A stretch of DNA of 10,000 nt from Leishmania infantum JPCM5 (taxonomy: Eukaryota; Euglenozoa; Kinetoplastea; Trypanosomatida; Trypanosomatidae): positions 1,082,140-1,092,139 of the forward strand of contig NC_009412.2 in assembly GCF_000002875.2 (NCBI RefSeq), read 5' to 3'. Positions within the stretch are counted from its first letter, which is position 1, and the number at the start of each line of letters is the position of its first letter. A program made the position numbers and the translations under genes. Shown here one piece after another: positions 1 through 7,171 of this stretch. Under the pieces are notes generated by a model. It was given only the letters and a program-made list of their open reading frames with translations, made no database searches and was not told the DNA's origin.

Positions 1-577
1 TTTGCTCCGCCTCTAGTGCCTTAGAACCCGTGGTGTTGTCAGCGCAGTGGCGCTGCGCATGCTCTCGAGGACGGAAAGGCGAAGTATCATGCGGCGAACC
101 GTCGCCGGCGCCCTCTCCACCTCCGCGCTCATACTGCCTAAAGGCAATGCGTAGGCTATCCACCTTTGCCTGCAGGTACGCGCACTCCTGCTCCAGTCTT
201 CTCACGCGCTCGTTCTCATCGGTGCCGAAAGTTGTGGGATTGCCGGCAGCTCTGGGGAGCTGATCATCGCTTCCGACTGCTGAAGTCGTTATGACAGTGG
301 CATCTCCCGTGACTTGGTGCCGACCAACTCCCGCGGGACACGACTCTGCCAGGGCAAACATTTGCTGAAGGCTTTGCCGGTTGCTCTGCACATTTTCCTG
401 CACCCGACGGTACGCCTTTTCATATCGCTGACGCTGCAGCTGCTCCAGCCTGAGCTGGTGGCTGAGGTCCTCGTTCTCCGCCAGCACCGCTTCGTACTTC
501 GCCTCTAGCTCTTGCAGCGGCGACGCGATTGCCTGCAGAGCGTTCCTCGCGACCGCAGACTCGCCCGTGCGAGGCAT
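1..577 (-). CDS. Coiled-coil protein, unrecognised; 3' end beyond the window
   Basis: An open minus-strand frame runs to the left edge without a stop, so 192 residues from the ATG at 577 are visible. It reads as a structural coiled-coil protein. Residues 14-78 form a long charged helix with heptad-spaced hydrophobics (LQELEAKYEAVLAENEDL, then LRLEQLQRQRYEKAYRRV). A Ser/Thr/Gly-rich linker covers about 79-119. A second coiled coil spans 120-150 (DENERVRRLEQECAYLQAKV), followed by a Gly/Pro/His-rich stretch. Third positions are strongly G/C in the helices, supporting coding. The start is uncertain. ATG 577 is the first ATG after a possible acceptor at 658-659. The same frame stays open to an ATG at 1039, but that extension is pyrimidine-tract-like and looks untranslated. 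An ATG at 675 in another frame may be the ancestral start (see the frameshift finding). I do not recognise the family; a cytoskeletal or flagellar role is only a guess from the coiled coils. Confidence 0.7.
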   Translation of the reverse strand, partial: MPRTGESAVARNALQAIASPLQELEAKYEAVLAENEDLSHQLRLEQLQRQRYEKAYRRVQENVQSNRQSLQQMFALAESCPAGVGRHQVTGDATVITTSAVGSDDQLPRAAGNPTTFGTDENERVRRLEQECAYLQAKVDSLRIAFRQYERGGGEGAGDGSPHDTSPFRPREHAQRHCADNTTGSKALEAEQ

Positions 578-657
578 GTGGTGGCTCGACTTGCTCTGCT
601 GCCCCAAGATGTTGAGCTCACCTCCGGCTCTACTAGCTTCGCTATCCGCTTTTCTGC

Positions 658-990
658 CTGCGTGCACGAGCGCATTGTTGTTGGGGGAGAGTTGGGGAGG
701 CGGGGGGGGTATATCCCTCCTTTCCAAGAGCTGTGGCTGGCGCAGGACCTTGATTGCCACCCGGAATGAACAACGAGCTTCCTGAAGGAAGGCGAGGTCT
801 GTGAGGCAATGACAGCGGAGAGTTGCTATGTGGAATGGAGAAGGAGCGAGGGGGATGAGATCAACTGAAGAGCGAACGAGTAGGACGCCGGCAGAGGGTC
901 GGTGCGCGGTTCCCTCATCGGAGCAGGGGTCTGCGCTGCACCAGGGAAGACAGAGGTTGCCAGGGTGAGGGGTAGGCAGGGAGGACGCAG
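658..990 (-). promoter_or_regulatory. Cluster of candidate spliced-leader acceptor sites for the coiled-coil gene
   Basis: Read on the minus strand, three pyrimidine-rich tracts are each followed by an AG. The first is a C/T-rich tract at about 938-990 with AG at 936-937. The second is a short strong tract (CCTCGCCTTCCTTCAG) ending at AG 782-783. The third is a C-rich tract at 685-715 with AGs at 658-659 and 654-655. Trypanosomatid mRNAs receive the spliced leader at the first AG after a polypyrimidine tract. Which acceptor is used decides whether the first ATG is at 918 (a 30-codon frame), 675 (another frame) or 577 (the coiled-coil frame). This is a sequence-pattern prediction only. Confidence 0.4.
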
Positions 991-1282
991 CAAGGCCGCA
1001 CTTTCCCTCTCGTCGAACCTTCCGTAGTTCTACCCTCATTTTGCTCTTACACCGCTGCCCATGACACGCATCCCGGTGCACTGCGCACGTGTCCGCAGCA
1101 CCGAGTGAGAGTGAGGAGCGAGGCTGAGTTGAGTGACGCTGTACCTCTTTCCCCCCCCGCCCACCGTCAGACCCTCTCCACTGTCCCCTTTCCCCCTCGT
1201 TGTGCTGGGTGGCATGTATGCCACTTCGTGGGTTGCCATGTCGACTATCTGTGTTGGCGCTGTAGCTAACAGAAGATCGAAG

Positions 1283-1318
1283 ACACACACACACACACAG
1301 GCACAGACACACACACAC
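1283..1318. repeat. Interrupted (AC)n microsatellite
   Basis: Two AC runs, about eight units at 1283-1299 and six units at 1307-1318, are separated by a short GC-containing break. The repeat lies about 70-100 bases past the stop of the lactamase-fold gene, so its mRNA would carry a GU run in the 3' UTR. Such runs are common in Leishmania spacers and are often length-polymorphic between strains. Confidence 0.9.
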
Positions 1319-1384
1319 AGACATGCACACCTCCAACGGGCACTCTCCAGCTTGCCCCAATGCCTCACCTCGTCCCCGCTCTCC

Positions 1385-2941
1385 TCAGTACCGCCTGTGC
1401 GCCTCGTACTTCGTGAAGTAGCTCGTAAATTTCTGCCGCTTCATCATCCGCTGGAGCGTCTCCTCGGTCTCCTTGCCTTTCTGCGCGGGGTCGTCGAGGT
1501 TGACGGGTTTCTCAGGGTCGAGCCCTTTGGCCAGCACGTGCTTCACGAACAGGTGCTGAATGATGCGGGAGAGGTTGTTCACAAAGAAACGAGCGCCGCG
1601 GCTGCCGCAGGAGGCGACGCCGAAGCAGCCGAGGTCGTGCTCGCAGCTGTAGCGGAAGGACGCGACGGCAGGGAGGGCATCGATGCCGTACAAGACTGAC
1701 TTCGTCAGCTGCAGATGGTCTTTGGATGGCACGTACTGCGCCCCAAAGTCGTAGTAGGGGCGCCCGCTAGCGTTAGACGGCTTGCCGAGCAGCTCACGGG
1801 CGTCCATTATGGTGTCGAGCGAGAGCAGCAGAAGCTTGCCGTAGTCCTCGACAGGGGCGTAGAGGTTCAGCGAGCCGTTCCACACCGCAGGGCCACAGTT
1901 GCGCGGGTCGCCGATGGTCACCGGCCGCTTGAAGGTCTCGTGTTGCAGAGCCTGACCTGTGGGTTGGTAGAAGAGCTCGTTCGGGTCCTTCCACAACGTT
2001 GGTGCGCCATAGCCGGCCCCATGGCTCTGCGCGGGCTCAAAGAAGACGGTGCGGATGTCGCTCTCGAAACTGCGGCCCTTCAGCTGCGTCTCCACCGCAG
2101 CCAGCAGCAGGGCCACGGAGGTGTGGCTGATGTAGGCTCGGTGAAGCGATCGCGTAAAGTTGCGAGTGATGCGAGGTGAGGAACGGGCGTACTGGACGAG
2201 GTTCGCTCGCTGCTGCTGCCCCGTCAGCGCCGTTGCGGGCGTCGTGCCACCGGCAAGAAAGTGATTCACTGGCTCGTACACGCGAGCGTGCGTTTCGGCG
2301 CACAGCGACGGAGAGAAGCACGGCCGATGCCAGCGTGCTCCCGTATCCTTGAGCAGATGCGCGTCGTCGATGCCATGGGTGAAGGAGAGCACGCTGCGGG
2401 CGGTGACGTCCTCGCTGAGCTTACCCTGGAGCTCTGGTAGGTAGTGGATCAGAGGCGCTTCCAGGTTGAAGATGCCCTTACCGTGCAGCTCGCATATGTA
2501 GGCAGCCGTTACTGGCAGCGATAAGGTGCCGTACACGAGCGGGTCCTTGAGTTTCATGTGGTTACCCTTATCTTCGGCATCGAGTGGACGGCTAGTGTCT
2601 CGGTATCCACTGGCAAAGCAGAAGGGCTTGCCCTTGTGGAAGAGACCACCCTGGTAGCCAGGTGCAGCACGCAGCCACTGGCTGTGACCGCTCATGGTCA
2701 GATGCGACAGCTCCAACACACTACGGATCACTGGTGGGATGTCTTTCTCCATGTCGTCACGAATTTCGTCCTGACCAACGGCGGCGCGTTGCTTATCGAC
2801 GAGTTCCTCATTGTCCTTGACGGGAGGAAAGTCGATGCGCAGCCGTGGCCTGGTGACTGCAGCGTCGGGCGCGTCGGACATCGTCGATGCAGAGGAGGAG
2901 GATTGTGATGAAGACGCCGGGGCGGAAGATGGGGACATCAT
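1385..2941 (-). CDS. Beta-lactamase/LACTB-fold protein, probably catalytically inactive
   Basis: A complete frame of 518 residues starts at ATG 2941 (a second ATG follows directly) and ends in TGA. The start is the first ATG after the predicted acceptor at 3024-3025; the frame continues to an ATG at 3187, but that part is the polypyrimidine tract itself. Residues 1-30 are Ser/Ala-rich with no clear targeting peptide. From about residue 90 the protein follows the serine beta-lactamase/penicillin-binding/LACTB pattern. A PGYQGGLFHKGKPFCFASGY segment matches the first strand pair. Next comes TAAYICELHGKGIFNLEAPL with HYLPEL, then the VTARSVLSFTHGIDD segment matching the usual 'ITvrhLLsHTSG' block, and later ALLLAAVE and EDYGKLLLLSLD. 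The nucleophile motif SxxK reads SLPV (141-144), YxN reads ISH (271-273), and the C-terminal HTG/KTG region reads GVASCG (441-446). The C-terminus is basic. The fold assignment is by motif pattern; inactivity is inferred. A non-enzymatic, structural or LACTB-like scaffold role is possible. Confidence 0.8.
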   Translation of the reverse strand: MMSPSSAPASSSQSSSSASTMSDAPDAAVTRPRLRIDFPPVKDNEELVDKQRAAVGQDEIRDDMEKDIPPVIRSVLELSHLTMSGHSQWLRAAPGYQGGLFHKGKPFCFASGYRDTSRPLDAEDKGNHMKLKDPLVYGTLSLPVTAAYICELHGKGIFNLEAPLIHYLPELQGKLSEDVTARSVLSFTHGIDDAHLLKDTGARWHRPCFSPSLCAETHARVYEPVNHFLAGGTTPATALTGQQQRANLVQYARSSPRITRNFTRSLHRAYISHTSVALLLAAVETQLKGRSFESDIRTVFFEPAQSHGAGYGAPTLWKDPNELFYQPTGQALQHETFKRPVTIGDPRNCGPAVWNGSLNLYAPVEDYGKLLLLSLDTIMDARELLGKPSNASGRPYYDFGAQYVPSKDHLQLTKSVLYGIDALPAVASFRYSCEHDLGCFGVASCGSRGARFFVNNLSRIIQHLFVKHVLAKGLDPEKPVNLDDPAQKGKETEETLQRMMKRQKFTSYFTKYEAHRRY

Positions 2942-3023
2942 TGTGTGGAACCTCTTCTCCAACGGGGCTACAGAAATGTATACAGACACACGCGCGCCTG
3001 AACGTCTTCGCCACGTAAGTTGG

Positions 3024-3130
3024 CTTGCGTGCAAGTTTATGCACATGCGTTTAGATGCACCATTGCGTCGCACGAGAGCAGCGGGCAATGCAAGGGAGAA
3101 GGCGAAGGAGAAAGAGAAGGAGAGGGAGAG
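3024..3130 (-). promoter_or_regulatory. Polypyrimidine tract and spliced-leader acceptor for the lactamase-fold gene
   Basis: On the minus strand a C/T tract at about 3093-3130 is followed, with no intervening AG, by the AG at 3024-3025. This gives a predicted 5' UTR of 82 bases (3023-2942) with no upstream ATG, so ATG 2941 would be the first start codon. It also explains why the longer frame has an implausible SLSFSFSFAF stretch at its N-terminus. Pattern-based prediction. Confidence 0.6.
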
Positions 3131-3662
3131 CGGCGCTGAGTGGCGCGAGGAGGAGGAGGAGACGCCTTTCAGAGACCCTCTCGCCATCTCCTGCTGGCAT
3201 CACAAGCCGAGAGACCAAGAAGAACTCGAGGGAGGACAACACCGCGGCTCAGCTTGTCAGCACCGCTGCTAGCATGTGTTTCCCTCTGATCCATGCGTGT
3301 GTGTGAGAGAGACAGAGGACGACATGGGGAGGAATGGGGTGGAAAGGACGAGTCTGCTTGAGGAGGCGTGCCGTGGCAGCACCCGCTTCTCGTCATCGTT
3401 GCTTCGTGCGGATACTTTACGCGATCATTAGAGGTACGAGAAGGGGAGAACAAGAACACTCGCAAAGGGAGAGACGGCGGGTGGAATGCCACGGGTAGTC
3501 TGCCACGTGGCACAATACTTCGCAGCCACGCCTCCCTCATCGTCTGTCTTCCGTTCTCCTGCCCAGACAACCACACACTCACGAGGATACATGTTTACAC
3601 ACGGCGCCGTTTCCTTCTTACTATGCCTCCATGTCCGTGCACGCACCGACACAGCATCACTG
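3131..3662. other. Intergenic region downstream of the 211-residue gene
   Basis: This region follows the stop of the polyQ-containing gene on the minus strand and should contain its 3' UTR and polyadenylation region. It has a GTGTGTGAGAGAGAC patch near 3298-3312 and purine-rich plus-strand stretches near 3425-3480. Several 80-140 residue frames overlap here on both strands, but none has coherent protein-like composition. No gene or structured RNA was recognised. Confidence 0.5.
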
Positions 3663-4298
3663 CTACGCCTCGTCCTCGTCGTCACCGATGCGCTGCTTAG
3701 AGGCTAGCATGTCGACGAGCATGTCGAGGTCCTCCGCCTTCAGTTTTCTAACGGCACCGCCTTGTACGTCGCTCTGGAAGGCGTTCATCTGCTTCCAGTG
3801 ACTCTGCAGCTTCAGGATGGAGGTGATGGGCTCGCAGTTGGTGACTCCGAGCTTCTGCTTCTTTACAAAAACGAGGCGGCCGTTGCGCTTGCGTGCGGTC
3901 ACCCACGCATCCTTCGTGAAACGCGTGTGAAAGGCGACGGCCTCTGCCGCGACGGAGGGACTGTAACCAAACTGAAGGCGGTCCGTCGGGGAGCCGTTCC
4001 CGTAAGTGTCCACGCTGTTTTCTGAGGTCGATGCGGCGCCGCCCTCAACGCCGCCGTGGCTGAGGGCTTTCGCGAGGGCCTCGCGTAGCGCCACTTCGCG
4101 TGCAGTGGACGCTTCGGTGACTGCCGAGGCAGAGGGGCCGGTGGCGGACGGTCCTGCCGCGGCGCTCATCTTCTTGCCAGCATGCCGCGGCACATCCTTC
4201 TTCGCATACTGCTGCTGCTGCTGCTGCTGCTGGTGTTGCCCTGGACGGCTTGGCAGCCTGCGGACTGAGTGGTAACGGTCTCTCGGTGGCGGCGGCAT
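3663..4298 (-). CDS. Hypothetical 211-residue protein with a polyglutamine run
   Basis: A complete frame runs from ATG 4298 to TAG at 3663. The frame is open further upstream but with no in-frame ATG (the longer version would need TTG at 4559), and a polypyrimidine tract with acceptor lies between, so 4298 is a secure choice. The N-terminus is basic and Pro/Arg-rich (MPPPPRDRYHSVRRLPSRPG). Eight glutamines follow at 23-30, then a Lys-rich patch and a low-complexity Ala/Ser/Gly region to about 105. The part most likely to fold is 106-203: aromatic and basic, with segments such as FHTRFTKDAWVTARKRNGRL, VFVKKQKLGV and ILKLQSHWKQMNAF, and a Leu/Met helix DLDMLVDMLASKQ. It ends in an acidic tail GDDEDEA. 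I do not recognise the family. The basic/aromatic core with a disordered, Q-rich N-terminus would suit an RNA- or protein-binding accessory factor, but that is only an inference. M44 is an alternative start. Confidence 0.8.
   Translation of the reverse strand: MPPPPRDRYHSVRRLPSRPGQHQQQQQQQQYAKKDVPRHAGKKMSAAAGPSATGPSASAVTEASTAREVALREALAKALSHGGVEGGAASTSENSVDTYGNGSPTDRLQFGYSPSVAAEAVAFHTRFTKDAWVTARKRNGRLVFVKKQKLGVTNCEPITSILKLQSHWKQMNAFQSDVQGGAVRKLKAEDLDMLVDMLASKQRIGDDEDEA
4209..4232 (-). repeat. (CAG)8 trinucleotide run encoding polyglutamine
   Basis: Eight uninterrupted CAG codons on the minus strand encode residues 23-30 of the 211-residue protein, flanked by His and Tyr codons. Because it is a pure triplet run with no CAA interruptions, its length is likely to vary between strains without breaking the frame. 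Confidence 0.95.
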
Positions 4299-4322
4299 CG
4301 TCGTCAATTCGGCCTGGGTGTG

Positions 4323-4359
4323 CTCGGCCACCAAGGAAGAAGAAAGAGGGTGTGAGGAG
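4323..4359 (-). promoter_or_regulatory. Polypyrimidine tract and spliced-leader acceptor for the 211-residue gene
   Basis: On the minus strand the tract CCTCTTTCTTCTTCCTTG is followed by the AG at 4323-4324, giving a short 5' UTR of 24 bases before ATG 4298. An alternative acceptor at 4476-4477 follows another tract and would give a 177-base leader containing upstream ATGs at 4441 and 4425. The nearer site is preferred because it avoids those ATGs. Confidence 0.5.
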
Positions 4360-5071
4360 AGACGCACGCGCACACTCAGAGAGTACGCAGTGAGCCAGAT
4401 CAAGTTACTACGCACCGTCGCACATATACGCGCGCGCACATGCACGCTGAGGCACGACACGAGAGAGGGAGGCGGCTGAGTTCGGAATAGGAGTGGGGCC
4501 GAACGGAAAGGAAAAATGGAGGAGACACTGCGAGTAGAGATGGAGAGAGTCGCAGCCAACGTGTATGCGTGTGCGGGTGTTGGTGCATGCTCATATGAGC
4601 GGGCGCATCAACATAGTTTGTGGTGAGGAGGGGGGAGGAACGAGGCATGGGGGAGGATGGAGGAGAAGGGAGTGCTGCGCTTCTACGCTTGTGAGCAGAG
4701 ACGTCGAAGAGAGAGAAGGGGCGGCACAGGAGCTGGGGATGGTCTTTCCGTGGCAGCGGTTCAACGCGTGCACACTTCCACACACCTGTGCGGTTTCACC
4801 TCCACATGACAAGACTCGGTGAGAAGGGCATAGAAAGAGAGACTACGACGACGACACATGCCGTATGTCATCCTTGTTCACTTGCGCGTGCGCGTGTGCG
4901 TGAGAGAGGGACAGGCATAGGAAGATGCTACACGCGCGCACGAGAGAGCGAGACAACACAAAGAAGACCGAAGCGGGCGAGTAACAAGGTGTGTGTGTGT
5001 GTGTGTGTTTGAGGCGAAGCGGCAAAAAGATACGAAGCGCCGGCCACGGCCACGGCGACTCTAACACCTCC
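4360..5071. other. Intergenic region downstream of the Hsp70-like gene
   Basis: This is expected to hold the 3' UTR and polyadenylation region of the Hsp70-like gene. Contents include the GT microsatellite at 4989-5008 and purine-rich plus-strand tracts, which are pyrimidine-rich in the transcript, at about 4624-4671. It also has perfectly alternating purine-pyrimidine tracts at 4419-4447 and 4883-4902. No protein-like frame, tRNA or known retroposon signature was recognised. Confidence 0.5.
4989..5008. repeat. (GT)10 microsatellite
   Basis: Ten perfect GT units lie about 65 bases beyond the stop codon of the Hsp70-like gene, placing an AC run early in its 3' UTR. Typical of trypanosomatid spacers and likely length-polymorphic. 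Confidence 0.95.
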
Positions 5072-7060
5072 TCACTTGTCCGCCTCGTTTTCTACGTCGC
5101 TGTCGCTGGAGGACTCGTTGCCGCCGTTTCCCTCGTCGCGGTGGCGCTTCGAGGCTGGCTCACCGCCGCGCGCTTTCTTCGCCACCTTCTTCATCGCTTT
5201 CCTGGCAAGTTTTGCGATCTTCTTTGCTTTTTCCTCCACCTCGGTGACGGTCGAGTAGAAGGGCAGCTGCCGCTCGAGCCAGTCACGCGTATGCGAAGTA
5301 AAGGCGTCAAGCCGCTTCTGCAGCTGTGGCGGCGGCGGCTGCGTCATCGCGGCGATGGCAGCGGAGAGAGCCTCGAGTGCGCCCTGCACCGTCCGTCGCG
5401 CTGCTTCTCTGGCGTCGTCCACAGCATCGCTCTTGGCAAACTTTTTCGACATATCGATCATCTCCTTCACCTGCGCCTCGGAGAGCCGGTCGGCGTTCTG
5501 CACGACGAGCGTGTGTCTCTTGTTGGCCAACTCCTCCGTGCCGGTGATGGTGAGAAGGCCGTTCGCGTCGATGGAGAAAGTCACCGTGATGGTGGGCTTG
5601 CCCTTCTTGGCACGGGTGATGCCCTCGAGTGTGAACTCGCCCAGCTTGTGGTTGTGCTTTGTCAGCGGCCGCTCTCCCTCGTACACGCACACGTCAACGT
5701 CTTGCTGGTAATCCTCGACGGTGCTGTACTCCTTCGTCGCCTTGTACGGGATGGTCGTATTGCGGGGGACGATGACGTCGAACTTGCCATCGTCGATCTC
5801 TACGCCGATGCTCAGCGGCACCACATCCATGAGCACGACGTTGGCCGTCTTCTCGGACTGTTGCTCAGCCGAGTTGGCGAGGATGCTGGCCTGCACCGCG
5901 GCGCCGATGGCCACCGCTTCGTCCGGGTGCACCGAGTTGCACAGTCTCTCTTTGTTGAAAAAGGCGCGAAGCATGTCGTGCAGCTTCGGGATGCGCGAGC
6001 TGCCGCCGACGAGCACGACCTCATGAACGTCTTCCACCTTCATCGCTGCATCCTGCAGGGCGCGCTTCACCACCTTCATGCACTGCGCAAATACAGACGC
6101 GTTCAGCTCCTCCAGCTTTGCGCGGGAGACAGACAGCGTATACTCCTCGCCGCTCGGCAACACGCCATCCAGAGCGAGTTCCTCGGCGGTTGACTGCGAC
6201 AGAACCCGCTTCACCCGTTCGCACGCTGTGCGGGCCTTCGCGAGCAGACGCGGCTGCTCAGCGATGCTGAGGTCGTATCGCGACTGCAAATCGTCCAGCA
6301 CATACTTGAGAAGGTTCGAGTCAATGTCCTGCCCGCCCAGGTGGGTGTCGCCGGCGGTCGCCTGCACCGCGAAGCTCCCGCTGTCGATGACGATGACGGA
6401 CACGTCAAACGTGCCGCCGCCGAAGTCGAAGACGACGACATTGCGCGGCTGGTCCTCGCCCTGCTGTTGCCCTGTGCCACTGCCGACGCCGAGGCCGTAG
6501 CACAGCGCCGCCGCCGTCGGCTCGTTGATGATGCGCAGCACCTCCAGGCCAGCAATCGTTGCCGCCGCCTTGGTACGCTCGCGCTGCGCATCGTTGAAGT
6601 ACGCCGGCACCGTCACCACGGCCTTCTTCACCTGCTTGCCCAGGTACCGCTCGGCGCACTCCTTCAAGTAGACTAGCACCTTGGCAGAGATCTGCTCCGG
6701 TGCCAGCTGCAGCTCCTCGCCCTTGTGCGTCACGTTGATCTGAATACTGTCCTTTACACCCTCTGAGATTGGGAACGGCCAGCGGGTGCGGTCCTCTTGA
6801 ATACTCTTGTCGCTGAAGCGGTGGCCAATCATGCGCTTCGCATCGAACACAACGCCAGAGACGCCGCGACCGAGCAGCGTCTTGGCAGCGTCGCCGACGA
6901 GCACGTCATCGTTGTAGAAGGCCACGCACGATGGTGTGGTGCGGTTGCCCATGTCGTTCGGGATCACCTCCACCTGCCCGCGCACGAAGACGGCGGCGCA
7001 CGAGTACGTCGTGCCGAGATCGATGCCGATGGCGCCATCAAACTCTTCTGTGAAGCTCAT
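5072..7060 (-). CDS. HSP70.4: Divergent cytosolic Hsp70 chaperone (HSP70.4-like), lacking EEVD
   Basis: A complete 662-residue frame from ATG 7060 to TGA. The frame is open upstream but only from a TTG at 7222, and no ATG separates the predicted acceptor from 7060. All Hsp70 signatures are present: IGIDLGTTYS (11-20), DAKRMIGHRF with the catalytic Lys at 75, NEPTAAAL (179-186), VVFDFGGGTFDVSV (209-222), TAGDTHLGGQDID (235-247) and VVLVGGSSRIPKLHD (348-362). The interdomain linker is VVLMDVVPLSIGVE (408-421). A substrate-binding beta domain follows, with RNTTIPYK, VYEGERPLTK and the IDANGLLTIT strand. The ATPase domain therefore looks functional. There is no signal or targeting peptide, so a cytosolic or nuclear site is expected. 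The lid is diverged and ends in a Lys/Ala-rich helix (about 612-631), a bipartite NLS-like KKARGGEPASKRHR, and an acidic SSSDSDVENEADK end in place of the Gly-rich segment and EEVD. No TPR co-chaperone (HOP/CHIP) docking is expected. The HSP70.4 identity is from memory of the trypanosomatid family; membership in Hsp70 is certain. Confidence 0.95.
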   Translation of the reverse strand: MSFTEEFDGAIGIDLGTTYSCAAVFVRGQVEVIPNDMGNRTTPSCVAFYNDDVLVGDAAKTLLGRGVSGVVFDAKRMIGHRFSDKSIQEDRTRWPFPISEGVKDSIQINVTHKGEELQLAPEQISAKVLVYLKECAERYLGKQVKKAVVTVPAYFNDAQRERTKAAATIAGLEVLRIINEPTAAALCYGLGVGSGTGQQQGEDQPRNVVVFDFGGGTFDVSVIVIDSGSFAVQATAGDTHLGGQDIDSNLLKYVLDDLQSRYDLSIAEQPRLLAKARTACERVKRVLSQSTAEELALDGVLPSGEEYTLSVSRAKLEELNASVFAQCMKVVKRALQDAAMKVEDVHEVVLVGGSSRIPKLHDMLRAFFNKERLCNSVHPDEAVAIGAAVQASILANSAEQQSEKTANVVLMDVVPLSIGVEIDDGKFDVIVPRNTTIPYKATKEYSTVEDYQQDVDVCVYEGERPLTKHNHKLGEFTLEGITRAKKGKPTITVTFSIDANGLLTITGTEELANKRHTLVVQNADRLSEAQVKEMIDMSKKFAKSDAVDDAREAARRTVQGALEALSAAIAAMTQPPPPQLQKRLDAFTSHTRDWLERQLPFYSTVTEVEEKAKKIAKLARKAMKKVAKKARGGEPASKRHRDEGNGGNESSSDSDVENEADK

Positions 7061-7171
7061 CGGTGCGCGAGTGCCAGAGCGGGAAAGAGACACAGACGAT
7101 TGGGCGAGTGAGCGAAAGGGATGGAGACGAGCAACCAAAGAATAGACGTGCGGAAGGAAACGGAAAAGAGC
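7061..7171 (-). promoter_or_regulatory. AG-free pyrimidine-rich leader segment before the Hsp70-like start codon
   Basis: Immediately upstream of ATG 7060 the minus strand is C/T-rich for 111 bases and contains no AG dinucleotide and no ATG. It falls inside the predicted 5' UTR. The absence of AG means no splice acceptor can lie in it, which confirms that trans-splicing must occur at or upstream of 7172. It could act as a pyrimidine-tract-protein binding or translational control element; this is inference. Confidence 0.35.

Larger units (their letters stand above)
578..1384. other. Intergenic region between the lactamase-like and coiled-coil genes
   Basis: This 0.8 kb spacer should hold the 3' UTR of the lactamase-fold gene (right side) and the 5' UTR of the coiled-coil gene (left side). 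It contains two CA runs at 1283-1318, a CT-rich stretch on the plus strand at 1149-1199, three candidate splice acceptors between 658 and 990, and a G-run cluster on the plus strand at 683-709. Open frames here, such as one on the minus strand at 1036-1368, are translations of the dinucleotide repeat or use non-ATG starts. No gene was recognised. Confidence 0.6.

Noticed and set aside
578..1039. N-terminal extension of the coiled-coil protein to the in-frame ATG at 1039
   Set aside because: The extension reads like untranslated sequence: Pro/Ser/Cys-rich, spans two strong pyrimidine tracts with AG acceptors, and lacks G/C third-position bias. Retained only as a low-probability alternative.
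1133..1699. 188-codon plus-strand frame
   Set aside because: It translates the AC repeat (THTHTQAQTHTH) and then runs antisense to the 3' end of the lactamase-fold gene; no independent support.
2942..3187. N-terminal extension of the lactamase-fold protein to the ATG at 3187
   Set aside because: The extra residues are a translation of the polypyrimidine tract (SLSFSFSFAF), and the predicted spliced-leader acceptor at 3024-3025 lies downstream of this ATG.
4991..6193. 400-codon plus-strand frame antisense to the Hsp70-like gene
   Set aside because: It begins with GTG inside a GT microsatellite and mirrors the codon pattern of the Hsp70 gene on the other strand; long antisense frames are expected opposite GC3-rich genes.
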